Source of the DNA: JAOTVV01 sp041602035
GTDB taxonomy: Bacteria > Gemmatimonadota > Gemmatimonadetes > Gemmatimonadales > GWC2-71-9
Assembly (NCBI GenBank): GCA_041602035.1
Contig: JBFIHA010000006.1
Span: 112,106-176,105, forward strand
Length of the DNA: 64,000 nt
Direction: 5' to 3'
Part shown: in pieces, positions 23,945 through 34,944 of the stretch
Position numbering within the stretch: the stretch's first letter is position 1
How the letters are laid out: each line of letters starts with the position of its first letter
The notes under the pieces: model-generated
Told to the model about the DNA's origin: nothing
Databases searched by the model: none
Seen by the model: the letters and a program-made list of their open reading frames with translations, nothing else
Program-made: the position numbers and the translations under genes

Positions 23945-26248
23945 TTATCTGGTCGTTGGCGTCTGACTCAGCAGCGTCGGAATGCCGAACGTGAGTTCCG
24001 CGTAGGTGCGGAAATCTGGGAACTCGGTATTCCCCTGCGCCCCCTTCCCGAGCTGCAAGACCCCGTAGTACCCCACCGTACTCTTCGCCGGGTTACCCAG
24101 CTCGATCTGGAAATCGTACGGATCGCCGCTGTTGAGCGCCCGCTTGATTTCGTACACCACATGGCCTGTCTCCGAATCCACCCCGAACGCGGCACTACCC
24201 AGCGGCGGTTGTGTCGGATCGGGCAGGCTGCAATCGGACTGGCCGTTCTTCGACGCGCAGCTTGCGGGAATGTACCGGTCGGTGAAGACCCAATTGCCCT
24301 GCTTGTCTCGCTCGAACCGCAGCACGTCGTCGAACTCCTCCGAGAGCCCGTCGTTGTTCGTGTCGATCCCGAACAAATCGTCCGCGTCATTGTCGAACAC
24401 GAAACGCAGGGCGTTGTTGATGCTCGGGTCCGCGACAACCTCCAAGGCGAGATACAGGTTCTCGCAGTCGTTGGTGGCGTAGAACCACGCGTCGGTCTGC
24501 CCACCCGAGATCTTCACCGGGACGTACTCACCTTCGCCGTAGTGGTCGTTGCCGTCGATCGTGCCGTCGACGACCGCACCCGCCACACCCGCCTCGCAGA
24601 CGATGGCGTCGAACTCGAGGCGCCCGGTGCCAAGCAGCACGGGGTTCCCGAAGTGGTTGGCGAACGCGCCGGAGCCGCCCTCGGCGGCTGTCAAACCGAT
24701 CCCGAAGCCGTTGGCTTCGAGCGTGAGCAGCCCGGCGGGACTCAGAGGCCACGGCACGGATGCTTGGCCGTTCGACCCAGTCACCACCGAAATGATGGCG
24801 GGCACGAGGGGATCGCCTTCGAGCACGGTGAAGTTCACGGTCGCGCCGGCCACCGGCAGGGGCGCGCGCGTTTCGCCGGCCGCCACCGGGTCGTCCAGTA
24901 CCAGCACGGTCGGATTGACCACGTCCCCGACCTCGCCGATCGCCGGGTTGATCCACTGGTACTTTTCCATCTGCGCCGGCAGCGCCCAGGCGAACTTCAA
25001 GATCTCGGGCGGGAACTCTTGCTGCTGCTGCACCGCGTTCGGGAGTGCCGCGGACGCCCCTGCTTCACAACTCGTTCCGACGAGTTGGATCTCGTCGAAT
25101 CCGGCCACGCCGGATCCGGTCTCGCACGATAGCGTGGTGGACCCGCCGAACCCCTTGTGGGTTGCCCCCAGGGGTGGTGGGCTGAACCACGGGCCGAGGG
25201 CATGCTCGAACTTCCGCCAGGCGGCGCGGGCGTAGTTGCGTGCCCGCTCGTCGATGGATGCGGTCGCCCCGGCAAACAGGTCGAAGTTGGCGCAATCGAG
25301 AAACCCCGACGCGGCCGTCGGCAGCGACTGCACGTTCCCATCCGGGAATTGAATGTGGAGCTGCGGTAGCTCCGCCTGTGCCGGTGGCAAGCCGTCCGCA
25401 TCCAGACATGCCGCGGCGATGCCCTCCCTGAGGAGTCCAGTGAACTCCGTCTCGCCCTGGACCGTGATGCGGAGACAGCCCGGGAACTGCGGAAGATCGA
25501 CATCCAGATAGTCCACGCGACCGTCGGTGAGCGGACACTCCACCAACTCGACCACGAACAGATACGTGTTCACCAGCGACTGCGCCTCCACCTGCAGCCC
25601 GCACAGCTCACCCTCGCACACCAGCGTGCCGCCGTTGGGACCCAGGAAGCCCTCCGTGCAATCGACCACCTCGCTCCCGTCGAGCCCGCACAGTGCGCCC
25701 TTTTCGATGCGGAACTTGATCGGTCGAGTGTTCCCGTTGTTGAACTCATAGATGGGAAGCTGCTCCGGGTTGCGCGGCACCTCCGCGCCTCCGGACACCG
25801 GACGCACGTCGCGGTAGCCGAGCACGGTCTCGAAGACCTTCACGCACACACGGTAGTCGTTGCCCTCGGTCAGATTATCCGACCCGGTATTCCACTCGAC
25901 CTGATACACCTCGGTCACCGGGTCGACACTGATGGCGCTCGAGGGGTACGTGCGCACCACCGTGCCGAATCCGCAGCCCGGCGTTACGGTCGGGTCGACC
26001 GGCGCGTGCGGTCCCAGGTCGCGAATCTCCACGGTGGGCTGGCTGAACGCGTTGAAGTCCCCGTTGAAGCTGGCCGGCGTCGGCACCAGGGGCGGCAGGA
26101 AGAAGAAGTGCGGATTGGAGGGAAACCCGGTATGGGTGTGGACGGCATCGGACACCGCGAAGTTGGTGCCATCGGGTGCCGGTGGCAGGGTGTCGGTACA
26201 GCCGGCGGCGAACGCCGCGGCCACCGTGAGCAGCACTGCACGCTTCAT
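23945..26248 (-). CDS. Large secreted lipoprotein with Ig-like and DOMON/CBM9-like regions
   Basis: A 767-residue lipoprotein (AAAFAAGC lipobox at residues 10-17). Many Cys in the first half suggest disulfides outside the cytoplasm. An Ig-like (Big-1 type) segment includes GATVNFTVLEGDP and TGSNGQASVPWPLSPAG near residues 480-540. The last 180 residues have GTIDGNDHYGEGEYVPVKISGG and DNDADDLFGIDTNNDG, as in DOMON/CBM9-like domains, with acidic calcium-like loops. ATG at 26248 is preceded by AGGGGGGC. I cannot assign an activity; a surface-displayed binding protein is the best description. Confidence 0.8.
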   Translation of the reverse strand: MKRAVLLTVAAAFAAGCTDTLPPAPDGTNFAVSDAVHTHTGFPSNPHFFFLPPLVPTPASFNGDFNAFSQPTVEIRDLGPHAPVDPTVTPGCGFGTVVRTYPSSAISVDPVTEVYQVEWNTGSDNLTEGNDYRVCVKVFETVLGYRDVRPVSGGAEVPRNPEQLPIYEFNNGNTRPIKFRIEKGALCGLDGSEVVDCTEGFLGPNGGTLVCEGELCGLQVEAQSLVNTYLFVVELVECPLTDGRVDYLDVDLPQFPGCLRITVQGETEFTGLLREGIAAACLDADGLPPAQAELPQLHIQFPDGNVQSLPTAASGFLDCANFDLFAGATASIDERARNYARAAWRKFEHALGPWFSPPPLGATHKGFGGSTTLSCETGSGVAGFDEIQLVGTSCEAGASAALPNAVQQQQEFPPEILKFAWALPAQMEKYQWINPAIGEVGDVVNPTVLVLDDPVAAGETRAPLPVAGATVNFTVLEGDPLVPAIISVVTGSNGQASVPWPLSPAGLLTLEANGFGIGLTAAEGGSGAFANHFGNPVLLGTGRLEFDAIVCEAGVAGAVVDGTIDGNDHYGEGEYVPVKISGGQTDAWFYATNDCENLYLALEVVADPSINNALRFVFDNDADDLFGIDTNNDGLSEEFDDVLRFERDKQGNWVFTDRYIPASCASKNGQSDCSLPDPTQPPLGSAAFGVDSETGHVVYEIKRALNSGDPYDFQIELGNPAKSTVGYYGVLQLGKGAQGNTEFPDFRTYAELTFGIPTLLSQTPTTR

Positions 26249-26562
26249 CTGAGCCCCCCTGGGTCTTCGAGACACGGCGAGCGAGCGACACGCTCGGACC
26301 GACCACCTCGCTTGGCTAAAGCGGGCGCGTTCGGCTTCAGTGGCTCGCCGTTGGGTCGTATCGTGATCGGGCATGCGCCCGTGTTGGCCCTAGGATGATC
26401 GATCGGTGGGAGCAAGCGCCACACCACCGGCGCACGCGTTCCCCTGCGACCGCGAACACCTTATCCGATAGTCGGTTAGCGCCAATCTCGACAGAAAACA
26501 TCTCGTTTCAGCGTGTGGCCCGACTGCGACATTTCCCCAGCCTTGTAGGAGTAGCCTGTGCC
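26249..26562. other. Gene-free interval between lipoprotein and kinase genes
   Basis: About 314 bases upstream of the lipoprotein gene and downstream of the kinase gene (both minus). It should hold the lipoprotein promoter and the kinase terminator. I see only short inverted repeats (for example CCGA-TAG-TCGG) and no convincing hairpin or promoter. Confidence 0.4.
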
Positions 26563-29079
26563 TCAACCGCCACCCACGACCTCGCTGAAGCGGGGGTGAT
26601 CACGAATCGACCGCCACCACCACGTCCCGGCGGCCTCGCGGAAATCGTGGTCGGGGTTGGCCGCCCCCACCCGCTTGAGCAGGTCGATGGACTCGTCGAA
26701 ATCCCCGATCAGTGTCCGGAGGTAGGCCTCGAGCGAGATCAGCTCGAGCTCGGGATCGAATTGTGGTCGGACCTGTTGGCGCGCCGCCAGAAAGAGACTC
26801 CGAGCGCTGTCGGCCATCCCGGCCCGGCCCACGATGCCCGCCACGAGATAATCGCCCTGGGTGCGGAGGAACGGGTGCCTGACCAAGGAGTCCAACCGGG
26901 CACGCAGCTGCCATGCTTCGGCGGCGTTGGCCTCGACAGCCGGGGTGGCCATGAGCCACAGCCGGCAGCTCACGAACCGCCAGTCGCGCGGGAATCGTCG
27001 CGACCCCTCATCGCACCAGCGGCGCGCCTGTCCGAAGTTCTCGAGGTCGAGTGATCCCCAGAACATCCGGTTCAAGAGATCGTCGGCGTTTTCCAGGTAC
27101 GCATCCTCCTCATAGCCGCGTTGGGCGGCGAGCAGGGCAGCCGGAACGTCTTCCAGGTCATAGAACAAAAGGCTCAGGGTGATGCGCGCCTGCGCCAGGG
27201 TGGGATCCGCCTGCACGGCTGCCTCCAGATCGGCTCGTGCCGACTCCAGGAGGCGGCGTTGGACATCCGGGTCGGTGGAGAGCTTCAGATCCCACTGGCG
27301 GTAGCGGACGGTCCCGCGCAGTTCCAACGCCCGAGCGGAGCCCCACCGCGCCAGTGCACGCTCGGCGTGGCGCATGGCGGACTCCAGCCAGGGGCGGGCG
27401 GCCGCTCCCTCCTCGAGCTGCGCGGCCCGGCGGTACGCCACCCACCCGCGCTCGATCGTGGGATCGACCCACTCGGCGTCCGCAGCCTCGGCCAGTGCCA
27501 GCAGCGAGTCCGCTTCATCGAGTGCCGCGGCCGCGGCATCGTACTCGCGTGCCGCCACACGGAGTTCGGCATCCTTCTTCAGACGCAGCGCGCGCTGCAG
27601 TAGCCCCCACGCCTCGACGCTGGCAGTGGCGCTGCGAGCCTCCCGGGCCCGAACCTCCTCGCCGAGGCGCTGACGCAGGAAGCGGGATACGGTCTCCACC
27701 ACCGAGTCCTGAGCCGCGAGCAGGCCGGCTTCGGGGAGTTGAAAGTTGGCCCGGTCGATGTCGGCACCGCTCTCGCCTTCGATGAGACGGGCAGTAACAC
27801 GGATGTCTGCGCCGACCCGCTCCACGGTTCCGGCCACGACGCTGCCCGTTTCCAGCACCCGGGCGATGCTGTCCCGCGGCGTCTGCGGATCGCGGAACGG
27901 TGCCACGCCGTTGCGCGAAATCACCGTCAGCCCCCGCACCGTCTGGAGCCGCTCGATCAACCCCTCCGTGAGCCCGTCGGCCACGTACGACAGCTCGCCG
28001 CCCGGCGTGAGATCCTGGAAGTACAGTACGGCGATCCTGCTCGGGTCGAGGCCGCCGTCGATCGCCCCAGGTCGTTGCGGGCCTCCGGTCAGGAACACCT
28101 GCCAGATCGCAATCGCCACCGCGACGGCGCCCAAGGCCGACAGGGCCGGCACCAGTGCCCGGCGCCAGGGTGTCGGCGGGGCCAACATCATCGTGGACTG
28201 GCGCTGGCGGGCCTGCGTGCTGCGCAGCTTCGGCATGCCGCCCGTCTCGATCGTCTTGAGCGCGTCGATCATCTCATGCGCCGTCCTGAACCGATCGGCC
28301 GGGCTCTTGGCCATCGCACAGAAGATTACGTCCTCCAGCTCCGGGCTGATCGACTGGCGCATGATGTTGGGTGGGGGCACCTGATCCATTGTGTGGCGTG
28401 CGATGATCGCCTGGGCGGTGGGCCCGGTGAACGGGATCTGCCCAACGAGCATTTCGTAGAGCATGCAGCCGAGCGAATACAGGTCCGTTCGGCCGTCCAG
28501 ATCCACCGCACCCGCCGCCTGCTCCGGGCTCATGTACGCCGGCGTCCCAATGGTGGTGCCGGTCTGGGTCATCTGTCCGCCACCGGCGTCGCTCACGGCC
28601 TTCGCGATCCCGAAGTCCGCTACGATGGCGTGCCCACCCGACATCATGATGTTCTCCGGCTTGATGTCGCGATGGATCAAGCCGTAGCTGTGGGCGTGTC
28701 CCAGCGCTTCGGCCACCTCCCGGGTGATCCGGAGGGCGTCGTCGATCGAGAGCTGCTTTTCGCGCGCGACGTACTCGGACAGCGACTCGCCTTCCACGAA
28801 CGGCATCACGTAGAACAGGAGCCCGTCGGCATCGCCGGAGTCGTACAACGGAAGGATGTGGGGATGTTGTAGCTTGGCCGTGATCTGGATTTCCCGCAGA
28901 AACCGGTCGGCGCCCAGCGAAGCCGCCAACTCGGGCCGCAGGACCTTCACCGCTACCTGGCGGTCGTGCTTGATGTCCCGGGCCAGATACACGAGGGCCA
29001 TGCCCCCTTCGCCCAGGGGTCCTTCAACGCTGTATCGACCCTCCAACGCCTTCCGAAGGCGCTCCAGGATAGCGTCCAT
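26563..29079 (-). CDS. Membrane Ser/Thr kinase with TolB-like and TPR extracytoplasmic region
   Basis: An 838-residue receptor-like kinase. Kinase domain about residues 16-280: GEGGMALVYLA, VAVKVLRPE, LIHRDIKPENI, VADFGIAK and GTPAYMSPEQ. A single transmembrane helix lies near 306-330 (LVPALSALGAVAVAIAIWQV). The extracytoplasmic part begins with a TolB/adenylate-cyclase-associated-like segment (RIAVLYFQDLTPGGELSYVA) and continues into helical TPR-like repeats to the end. The start ATG follows GAGAGG. The gene appears monocistronic. Its targets are unknown; the outer region would sense a periplasmic partner. Confidence 0.92.
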   Translation of the reverse strand: MDAILERLRKALEGRYSVEGPLGEGGMALVYLARDIKHDRQVAVKVLRPELAASLGADRFLREIQITAKLQHPHILPLYDSGDADGLLFYVMPFVEGESLSEYVAREKQLSIDDALRITREVAEALGHAHSYGLIHRDIKPENIMMSGGHAIVADFGIAKAVSDAGGGQMTQTGTTIGTPAYMSPEQAAGAVDLDGRTDLYSLGCMLYEMLVGQIPFTGPTAQAIIARHTMDQVPPPNIMRQSISPELEDVIFCAMAKSPADRFRTAHEMIDALKTIETGGMPKLRSTQARQRQSTMMLAPPTPWRRALVPALSALGAVAVAIAIWQVFLTGGPQRPGAIDGGLDPSRIAVLYFQDLTPGGELSYVADGLTEGLIERLQTVRGLTVISRNGVAPFRDPQTPRDSIARVLETGSVVAGTVERVGADIRVTARLIEGESGADIDRANFQLPEAGLLAAQDSVVETVSRFLRQRLGEEVRAREARSATASVEAWGLLQRALRLKKDAELRVAAREYDAAAAALDEADSLLALAEAADAEWVDPTIERGWVAYRRAAQLEEGAAARPWLESAMRHAERALARWGSARALELRGTVRYRQWDLKLSTDPDVQRRLLESARADLEAAVQADPTLAQARITLSLLFYDLEDVPAALLAAQRGYEEDAYLENADDLLNRMFWGSLDLENFGQARRWCDEGSRRFPRDWRFVSCRLWLMATPAVEANAAEAWQLRARLDSLVRHPFLRTQGDYLVAGIVGRAGMADSARSLFLAARQQVRPQFDPELELISLEAYLRTLIGDFDESIDLLKRVGAANPDHDFREAAGTWWWRSIRDHPRFSEVVGGG

Positions 29080-29108
29080 GGCCTCTCGAGAGGATGCGGG
29101 AAGTACCC

Positions 29109-29136
29109 AATATACGCGGGGACCAAATATACGCGG
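29109..29136 (-). promoter_or_regulatory. Direct repeat of a -10-like AT-rich element upstream of kinase
   Basis: AATATACGCGG occurs twice (29109-29119 and 29126-29136), 17 bases apart and 30 bases upstream of the kinase start. On the minus strand each copy reads CCGCGTATATT and contains the -10-like hexamer TATATT. A 12-base palindrome CCTCTCGAGAGG (29082-29093) overlaps the SD. Either feature may control the kinase gene. Confidence 0.4.
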
Positions 29137-29228
29137 CGGCCCCCAACCGACCAGAACGAGGTGGATTGGGGGCAGGAGCCGCGGATCAGTGCGTCACCCG
29201 TGCACCATCCGCCGCAGGGTGAGCGGCA

Positions 29229-29243
29229 CCGGCCTCCGGCCGG
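29229..29243 (-). terminator. Short GC hairpin after small membrane protein gene
   Basis: CCGGCC-TCC-GGCCGG, starting one base after the stop of the minus-strand gene. The stem is only six pairs and no T-run follows, so this is a weak call. Confidence 0.35.
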
Positions 29244-29244
29244 G

Positions 29245-29463
29245 TCAGGCTTCGGCGTGCGGTCGTTCCGACGCCTCCCGCGCCGCTTTCATGACCAGTC
29301 GGTAGATCGCGTAGAGCAGCACCACGAACAGCACGATCTTGAGCACGGTCCACACGAACCCCAGGAACGCGGCGAGCAGGGGAAACAGGAATGCCGACAG
29401 CACCTGCCACAGGACATATCCGCCGGCACCTGCGACGCCGAGCACCAGCAGCGGTCGTTTCAT
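29245..29463 (-). CDS. Small hypothetical membrane protein
   Basis: A 72-residue protein of unknown family. Two hydrophobic segments fill most of it: LVLGVAGAGGYVLWQVLSAF and FLGFVWTVLKIVLFVVLLYA. A short basic/acidic tail (MKAAREASERPHAEA) follows. ATG at 29463 is preceded by GAGAGG at a good distance, which supports translation. It is divergent from the M16 peptidase pair and upstream of the kinase gene. Confidence 0.7.
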   Translation of the reverse strand: MKRPLLVLGVAGAGGYVLWQVLSAFLFPLLAAFLGFVWTVLKIVLFVVLLYAIYRLVMKAAREASERPHAEA

Positions 29464-29666
29464 GACACACCTCTCGAAATCCGACAGCCGCTCTCACTAC
29501 GGTGCCCGGACCCCCAGGTTTCGCCGTGGGGCTTCGGACGCCCCGATCCCCTCGCCCGAGTGCTAGATTCCGGCGTTCGCCGCGCCCTGAGGGATCGAGT
29601 TCCCGGCCTCCCACGACTCACTCGCTCACGGCGCATCAGTCTCGCTTCTCCGGGAGGGAAGTACCG

Positions 29667-30997
<1,331 letters not shown>

Positions 30998-30998
<1 letters not shown>

Positions 30999-32515
30999 TG
31001 CGACGACTCCTATCGATATTGGCAAGCCTCATGCTGCTCACTTCCTGCGTTCCGCAACCCAAGAGCACGATTACGGTTCGTGAGGCCGACTCGCCCTTCA
31101 TCGCCTTCAACGTCTGGGTGAAGGTCGGCTCGCAGAACGATCCGGCGGGGAAAGAGGGACTCGCTGCGTTGACCGCGGCCCTGCTCGAAGACGGCTCCAC
31201 CACCGAAGACAGCTACGACGCGATTCTCGCCAAGCTGTATCCGATGGCCGCAGGCTATGGCTCGAGTGTCGACAAGGAAATGACCGTCTTCACCGGCCGT
31301 GTGCATCGTGACAACCTCGACGACTACTACACGCTCTTCAAGAACGCGCTGCTCACGCCGGCATTCGCCGAGGCGGATTTCGAGCGAATCAAGACCCAGA
31401 CGCTGAATTTCCTCGAACGAACCCGCCGCTACGGACGAGACGAAGAGTTGTCAAAGGAACTCTTGTTCTCGCTGGCCTACCGGGGAACGCCGTACGAGCA
31501 TCCGGAGGAGGGGTACGTCGAGTCCGTCCGCTCCATCACGCTGGACGACGTGCGCGAATTCTATGCCGCGCACTATCTAAGCAACAACATGGTCGTAGGT
31601 CTGGCTGGCGGATACCCGGACGGCTTTGCCGAAACGGTGCGGGGCGACTTCGACGCGCTTCCCCAAGGCAGCCTCACGCCGGTGTCGGCATCCGCGGGCA
31701 TCGTGCCGAACGGCGTGCGGGTGCTCATCGTGGAGAAGTCCACCGACGCCACGGCGATCTCGTTGGGGTTCCCCATCGACCTCGTACGGGGAGAAAGCGA
31801 TTTCTTCCCGATGATGGTGTTCAACTCGTGGTTCGGAGAGCACCGGAACTCGTTCAGCCACCTGTATCAGGTAATCAGGGAAGCGCGCGGGATGAACTAC
31901 GGCGACTACAGCTACATCGAGGCCTTCCCGCTCGGCTACACGACCCAAGTGCCACCGGTCAACGCCGCGCGCCGCAGCCACCTGTTCGAGATCTGGATCC
32001 GCCCGGTGTCGCTCACGTCGCCCGGGAATCTCCATGACCGCGCCCTCTTCGCCACCCGCGCGGCGTGGCGTGAGTTGGACCGCATCGTGACCGACGGCAT
32101 GAGCGACTCCGCGGTCATCGCGACCAAGCAGTTCTTGCACAATTACAGTGTCAACTGGGCCACGAGCGTCAGTCGCCGTCTGGCCTACGCCATGGACGAC
32201 GCCTTCTATGGCATCCGCGGCGATGGCTTCCTGGCATCGGTGCGCCCCGGCCTCGCGTCGGTCGACGCAGCGGCGGTGAACGCCGCCATTCGTCGGCACC
32301 TGCAGGACGAGAACATGTACGCCGTGTTCATCACGGCAGACGCGGAAGGTCTGAAGCAGAAGCTGCTGAGCGGTGTCCCGACGCCCATCACCTACGCGGG
32401 ACAGAAATCCGCCGAGCACATGGCAGAGGACGAGGCGATTGCAAGCTTCCCGATCCCGGTCGCCCCGGAGAACATCACGATCATTGGCATCGACGAGGTT
32501 TTCGAACGGAAATGA
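30998..32515 (+). CDS. M16-like non-catalytic partner, lipoprotein
   Basis: A 505-residue M16-family protein with a lipobox (LMLLTSC). Where the catalytic subunit has HFFEH, this one has LAALTAALLEDGS, so zinc ligands are absent and it is probably the structural partner. M16-like segments such as DDVREFYAAHYLSNNMV remain. The ATG overlaps the upstream TGA by one base (TGATG). Together the two would form a closed chamber anchored to a membrane by this subunit. Confidence 0.9.
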
Positions 32516-32835
32516 ACGACCAACATCCTCCCGAAGGACGGCGAGGCGAGCCCCTCCTCGACGAGGTGGGAACCGCCATCGTCACAGGGAAAGAGACCAC
32601 GGCATACTTGTGGCAAGTCCCGGACGACCAGCCGAGCCGGGTCCAGCTGGGCGAGCTGCTCGTCCTGATCCGTGACCGTTCGGCCAAGAAGGGCCGGCGC
32701 GAGATGCCGCGGATCTGCGACGAGCTGCTGAAGGCGCTGGAGGCGTCGCCCACCCCGCAGCAAGTGGACCTTCTGCAGGACGGCTTTGATCGTCTGTACA
32801 AGCTCTGGTCGGCAGCGAAGTCGGGATTGCTCTAG
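32512..32835 (+). CDS. Small hypothetical protein coupled to M16 pair
   Basis: A 107-residue soluble protein of unknown family. The first half is polar (EGRRGEPLLDEVGTAIV), the second helical and ends DRLYKLWSAAKSGLL. Its ATG overlaps the stop of the M16 partner by 4 bases, so it is translated with that pair. There is no signal peptide, so it is cytoplasmic while the peptidases are exported. No function is proposed. Confidence 0.72.
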   Translation: MNDQHPPEGRRGEPLLDEVGTAIVTGKETTAYLWQVPDDQPSRVQLGELLVLIRDRSAKKGRREMPRICDELLKALEASPTPQQVDLLQDGFDRLYKLWSAAKSGLL

Positions 32836-33043
32836 GCGATCCTCGCGCGTGACGATGATGGAGACCGGCGGCTCGTGCGGGCGAGGGCCGGCCCATTCGG
32901 CCCCCGGATCGGCACCGGACCGGTGCTGCCACCAGGCAGCATGACCCCCTATTTTGTCGGCGACGAGAGGCGCGAACGTCCGAGCACGTGACGCACATGT
33001 GGCAGACTCGCAGCCCCTGGCCGCTCCGCTCACGGGAGGTTCC

Positions 33044-34024
33044 ATGCGAGCGGTCGTGACCGGCGGCGCCGGCTTCATTGGGAGCCATCTCATTGAACAC
33101 CTCGTGGAGCGTGGTGACGAGGTGGTATGTGTGGAGCATGCACAGGCCGATGCGACGTGGGTGGCCGATCTGCCGATCGACTACCGGACCCACGGGGTGG
33201 AGCGCACCACGGAGCTCCGCAAGGCTCTGGACGGGTCGGACGCGGTGTATCATTTCGCCGGCCTCACCCAGGCACGGCGCTCCTCGGACTATTACGCCGT
33301 CAACACCGAAGGAACCGCTCGCGTGCTCGAGGCTGCCTCACAGCTCGGGAGCCGGGCGCCACGAGTCATTCTAGCCTCTTCCCTGGCCGCTGTCGGGCCC
33401 GGCCAGCCCGGAAAACCGATCACGCTCTCCGACGTGCCACGTCCGCTGTCGCACTACGGCCGCTCCAAGCTCCTCGCCGAAGTGATGATGCGGGCATACC
33501 GAGACAGCGTCCCCGGCGTGATTCTCCGGCTCCCAGCCGTCTACGGACCACGGGAGCGTGCCGTGTTCAAGTTTTTCAAGCTGGTGCAGCGGGGCATCGC
33601 GCTCACGGTGGGCGACTGGAGCCGCGAGGTGAGTATGCTCTATGTGAGCGACCTCGTGGACGGGTTTGTGGCCGCGGCGTCGAACCCCGACGCGGCGGGA
33701 CAGACCTTCCACCTCGCTCACCCGGACCCATTGTCGTGGCGCCAGTTTGCCGAGGTCGTCGCGCACGAGCTGGATCGTGATCCCGTCTTGGTAAGCGTGC
33801 CCCAGACACTTGCACGCGTCGTGGCCCTCGGCGCCGAGGCCGGGGCGCTAGTCCGTCGTACCGCAGCGATCCTCAACCGCGACCGTATCAAAGAGATCTT
33901 TCAACCGGGGTGGGTGTGTGACGTCTCGCTAGCGATGCAACGCCTCGGATTTCGGCCCCGGTACCCGCTGAGAGACGGCGTGCACGCGACGGCGGCCTGG
34001 TATCGAGAGGCGGGATGGATTTGA
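33044..34024 (+). CDS. NAD-dependent epimerase/dehydratase (extended SDR)
   Basis: A 326-residue extended SDR. The nucleotide-binding motif is GGAGFIGSH at the N-terminus; the catalytic YxxxK is YGRSK near residue 145, with Ser in ILASSLAAVG. It resembles nucleotide-sugar epimerases and hopanoid/lipid-associated SDRs. ATG at 33044 follows GGGAGGT. It opens a four-gene operon with overlapping genes (SDR, PAP2 membrane protein, SDR, CPBP protein), which points to an envelope lipid or glycolipid pathway. The substrate is unknown. Confidence 0.88.
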   Translation: MRAVVTGGAGFIGSHLIEHLVERGDEVVCVEHAQADATWVADLPIDYRTHGVERTTELRKALDGSDAVYHFAGLTQARRSSDYYAVNTEGTARVLEAASQLGSRAPRVILASSLAAVGPGQPGKPITLSDVPRPLSHYGRSKLLAEVMMRAYRDSVPGVILRLPAVYGPRERAVFKFFKLVQRGIALTVGDWSREVSMLYVSDLVDGFVAAASNPDAAGQTFHLAHPDPLSWRQFAEVVAHELDRDPVLVSVPQTLARVVALGAEAGALVRRTAAILNRDRIKEIFQPGWVCDVSLAMQRLGFRPRYPLRDGVHATAAWYREAGWI

Positions 34025-34944
34025 GGCCGACGCTGCGACCCGTCGACCGCATCGTCATCCTGTTCAACGCCGGACTCGCGCTTTTGTGGCTGAGCGCATT
34101 GGGACGCGTCCCATTCGCGCCCGTGCTCGCCGTCGCTCAGATCGCGGCTGTCACCGTCCCGTACCTCACCCTCAAGATCGACCCGACAACCTCCCGGTTC
34201 GGTCGCGGGATTCGGGAGCTCTATCCGATCGCCTTCATCGCCGTCTCGTGGACTGAGCTCGGTCTGATCCGCGAGCTGTTCCACGCCGAGGCCCACGACG
34301 CCCTCATTGCCTCGCTGGACCGGGTCGTCTTCGGGCAGAACCTCCAAGCCGTCTGGATGCCGGCGATGCCCAACGTGTGGTTCAGCGAGCTGATGTTCGC
34401 GGTCTACTTCGCATACTATCCAATGGTGTTCGGCACGCCCCTGATCCTGTTCGCAGCCAACCGTTGGACCGCGGTCCGCGACACCGTCTTCCGGCTGACG
34501 CTGGCCTACCTGGCCTGTTTCGCCATCTACGTGGTGTTCCCCGTGGAGGGACCCAGCCATTCGGCCACGCGGTACGTAGGCGAGTTGACCCAGGGCTTCT
34601 TCTACCGGCTGTCCAGCGGCGCGGTCCACGCAGGCGACTCACTGGGCACCGCGTTCCCGAGTTCACACGTCGTCGGCGTGGTGACCATGGCGCTCCTGGC
34701 CAGCAAGTGGTTTTCCCGTCCCATGGCGACGGTGTACATCGCCCTCGCCGCCGGTGTCGCGATCTCGACGGTATACACGCAGAACCACTTTGCCATCGAC
34801 TCGGCCGCAGGAATCCTGTACGCGCTCGTGCTCTGGGCAGTCGGCCCCATCGTCGCCTCCCTCCTGACGTGGCGAACCAGCGTGCCAACGCCCGCTCCAG
34901 TCCCGTCCGATCTCGAGGAAGCCGCCACGGGGAGGGAGTCGTGA
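34015..34944 (+). CDS. PAP2-family membrane phosphatase/transferase
   Basis: A 309-residue integral membrane protein with about six helices. The PAP2 motifs C2 and C3 are visible as AFPSSHVVG and NHFAIDSAAG; C1 is weak. The arrangement is closest to the Aur1/inositolphosphotransferase-type PAP2_3 branch. It starts 10 bases inside the upstream SDR gene and its stop overlaps the next SDR start. It may dephosphorylate a lipid or transfer a phospho-headgroup. The flanking SDRs suggest a lipid-modification pathway. Confidence 0.85.
   Translation: MDLRPTLRPVDRIVILFNAGLALLWLSALGRVPFAPVLAVAQIAAVTVPYLTLKIDPTTSRFGRGIRELYPIAFIAVSWTELGLIRELFHAEAHDALIASLDRVVFGQNLQAVWMPAMPNVWFSELMFAVYFAYYPMVFGTPLILFAANRWTAVRDTVFRLTLAYLACFAIYVVFPVEGPSHSATRYVGELTQGFFYRLSSGAVHAGDSLGTAFPSSHVVGVVTMALLASKWFSRPMATVYIALAAGVAISTVYTQNHFAIDSAAGILYALVLWAVGPIVASLLTWRTSVPTPAPVPSDLEEAATGRES

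Noticed and set aside
34377..34940. Longer start of the second SDR within the PAP2 gene
   Set aside because: The extension is in a different frame from the PAP2 protein and lacks any motif. The GTG at 34941 has a strong SD and begins the Rossmann motif.
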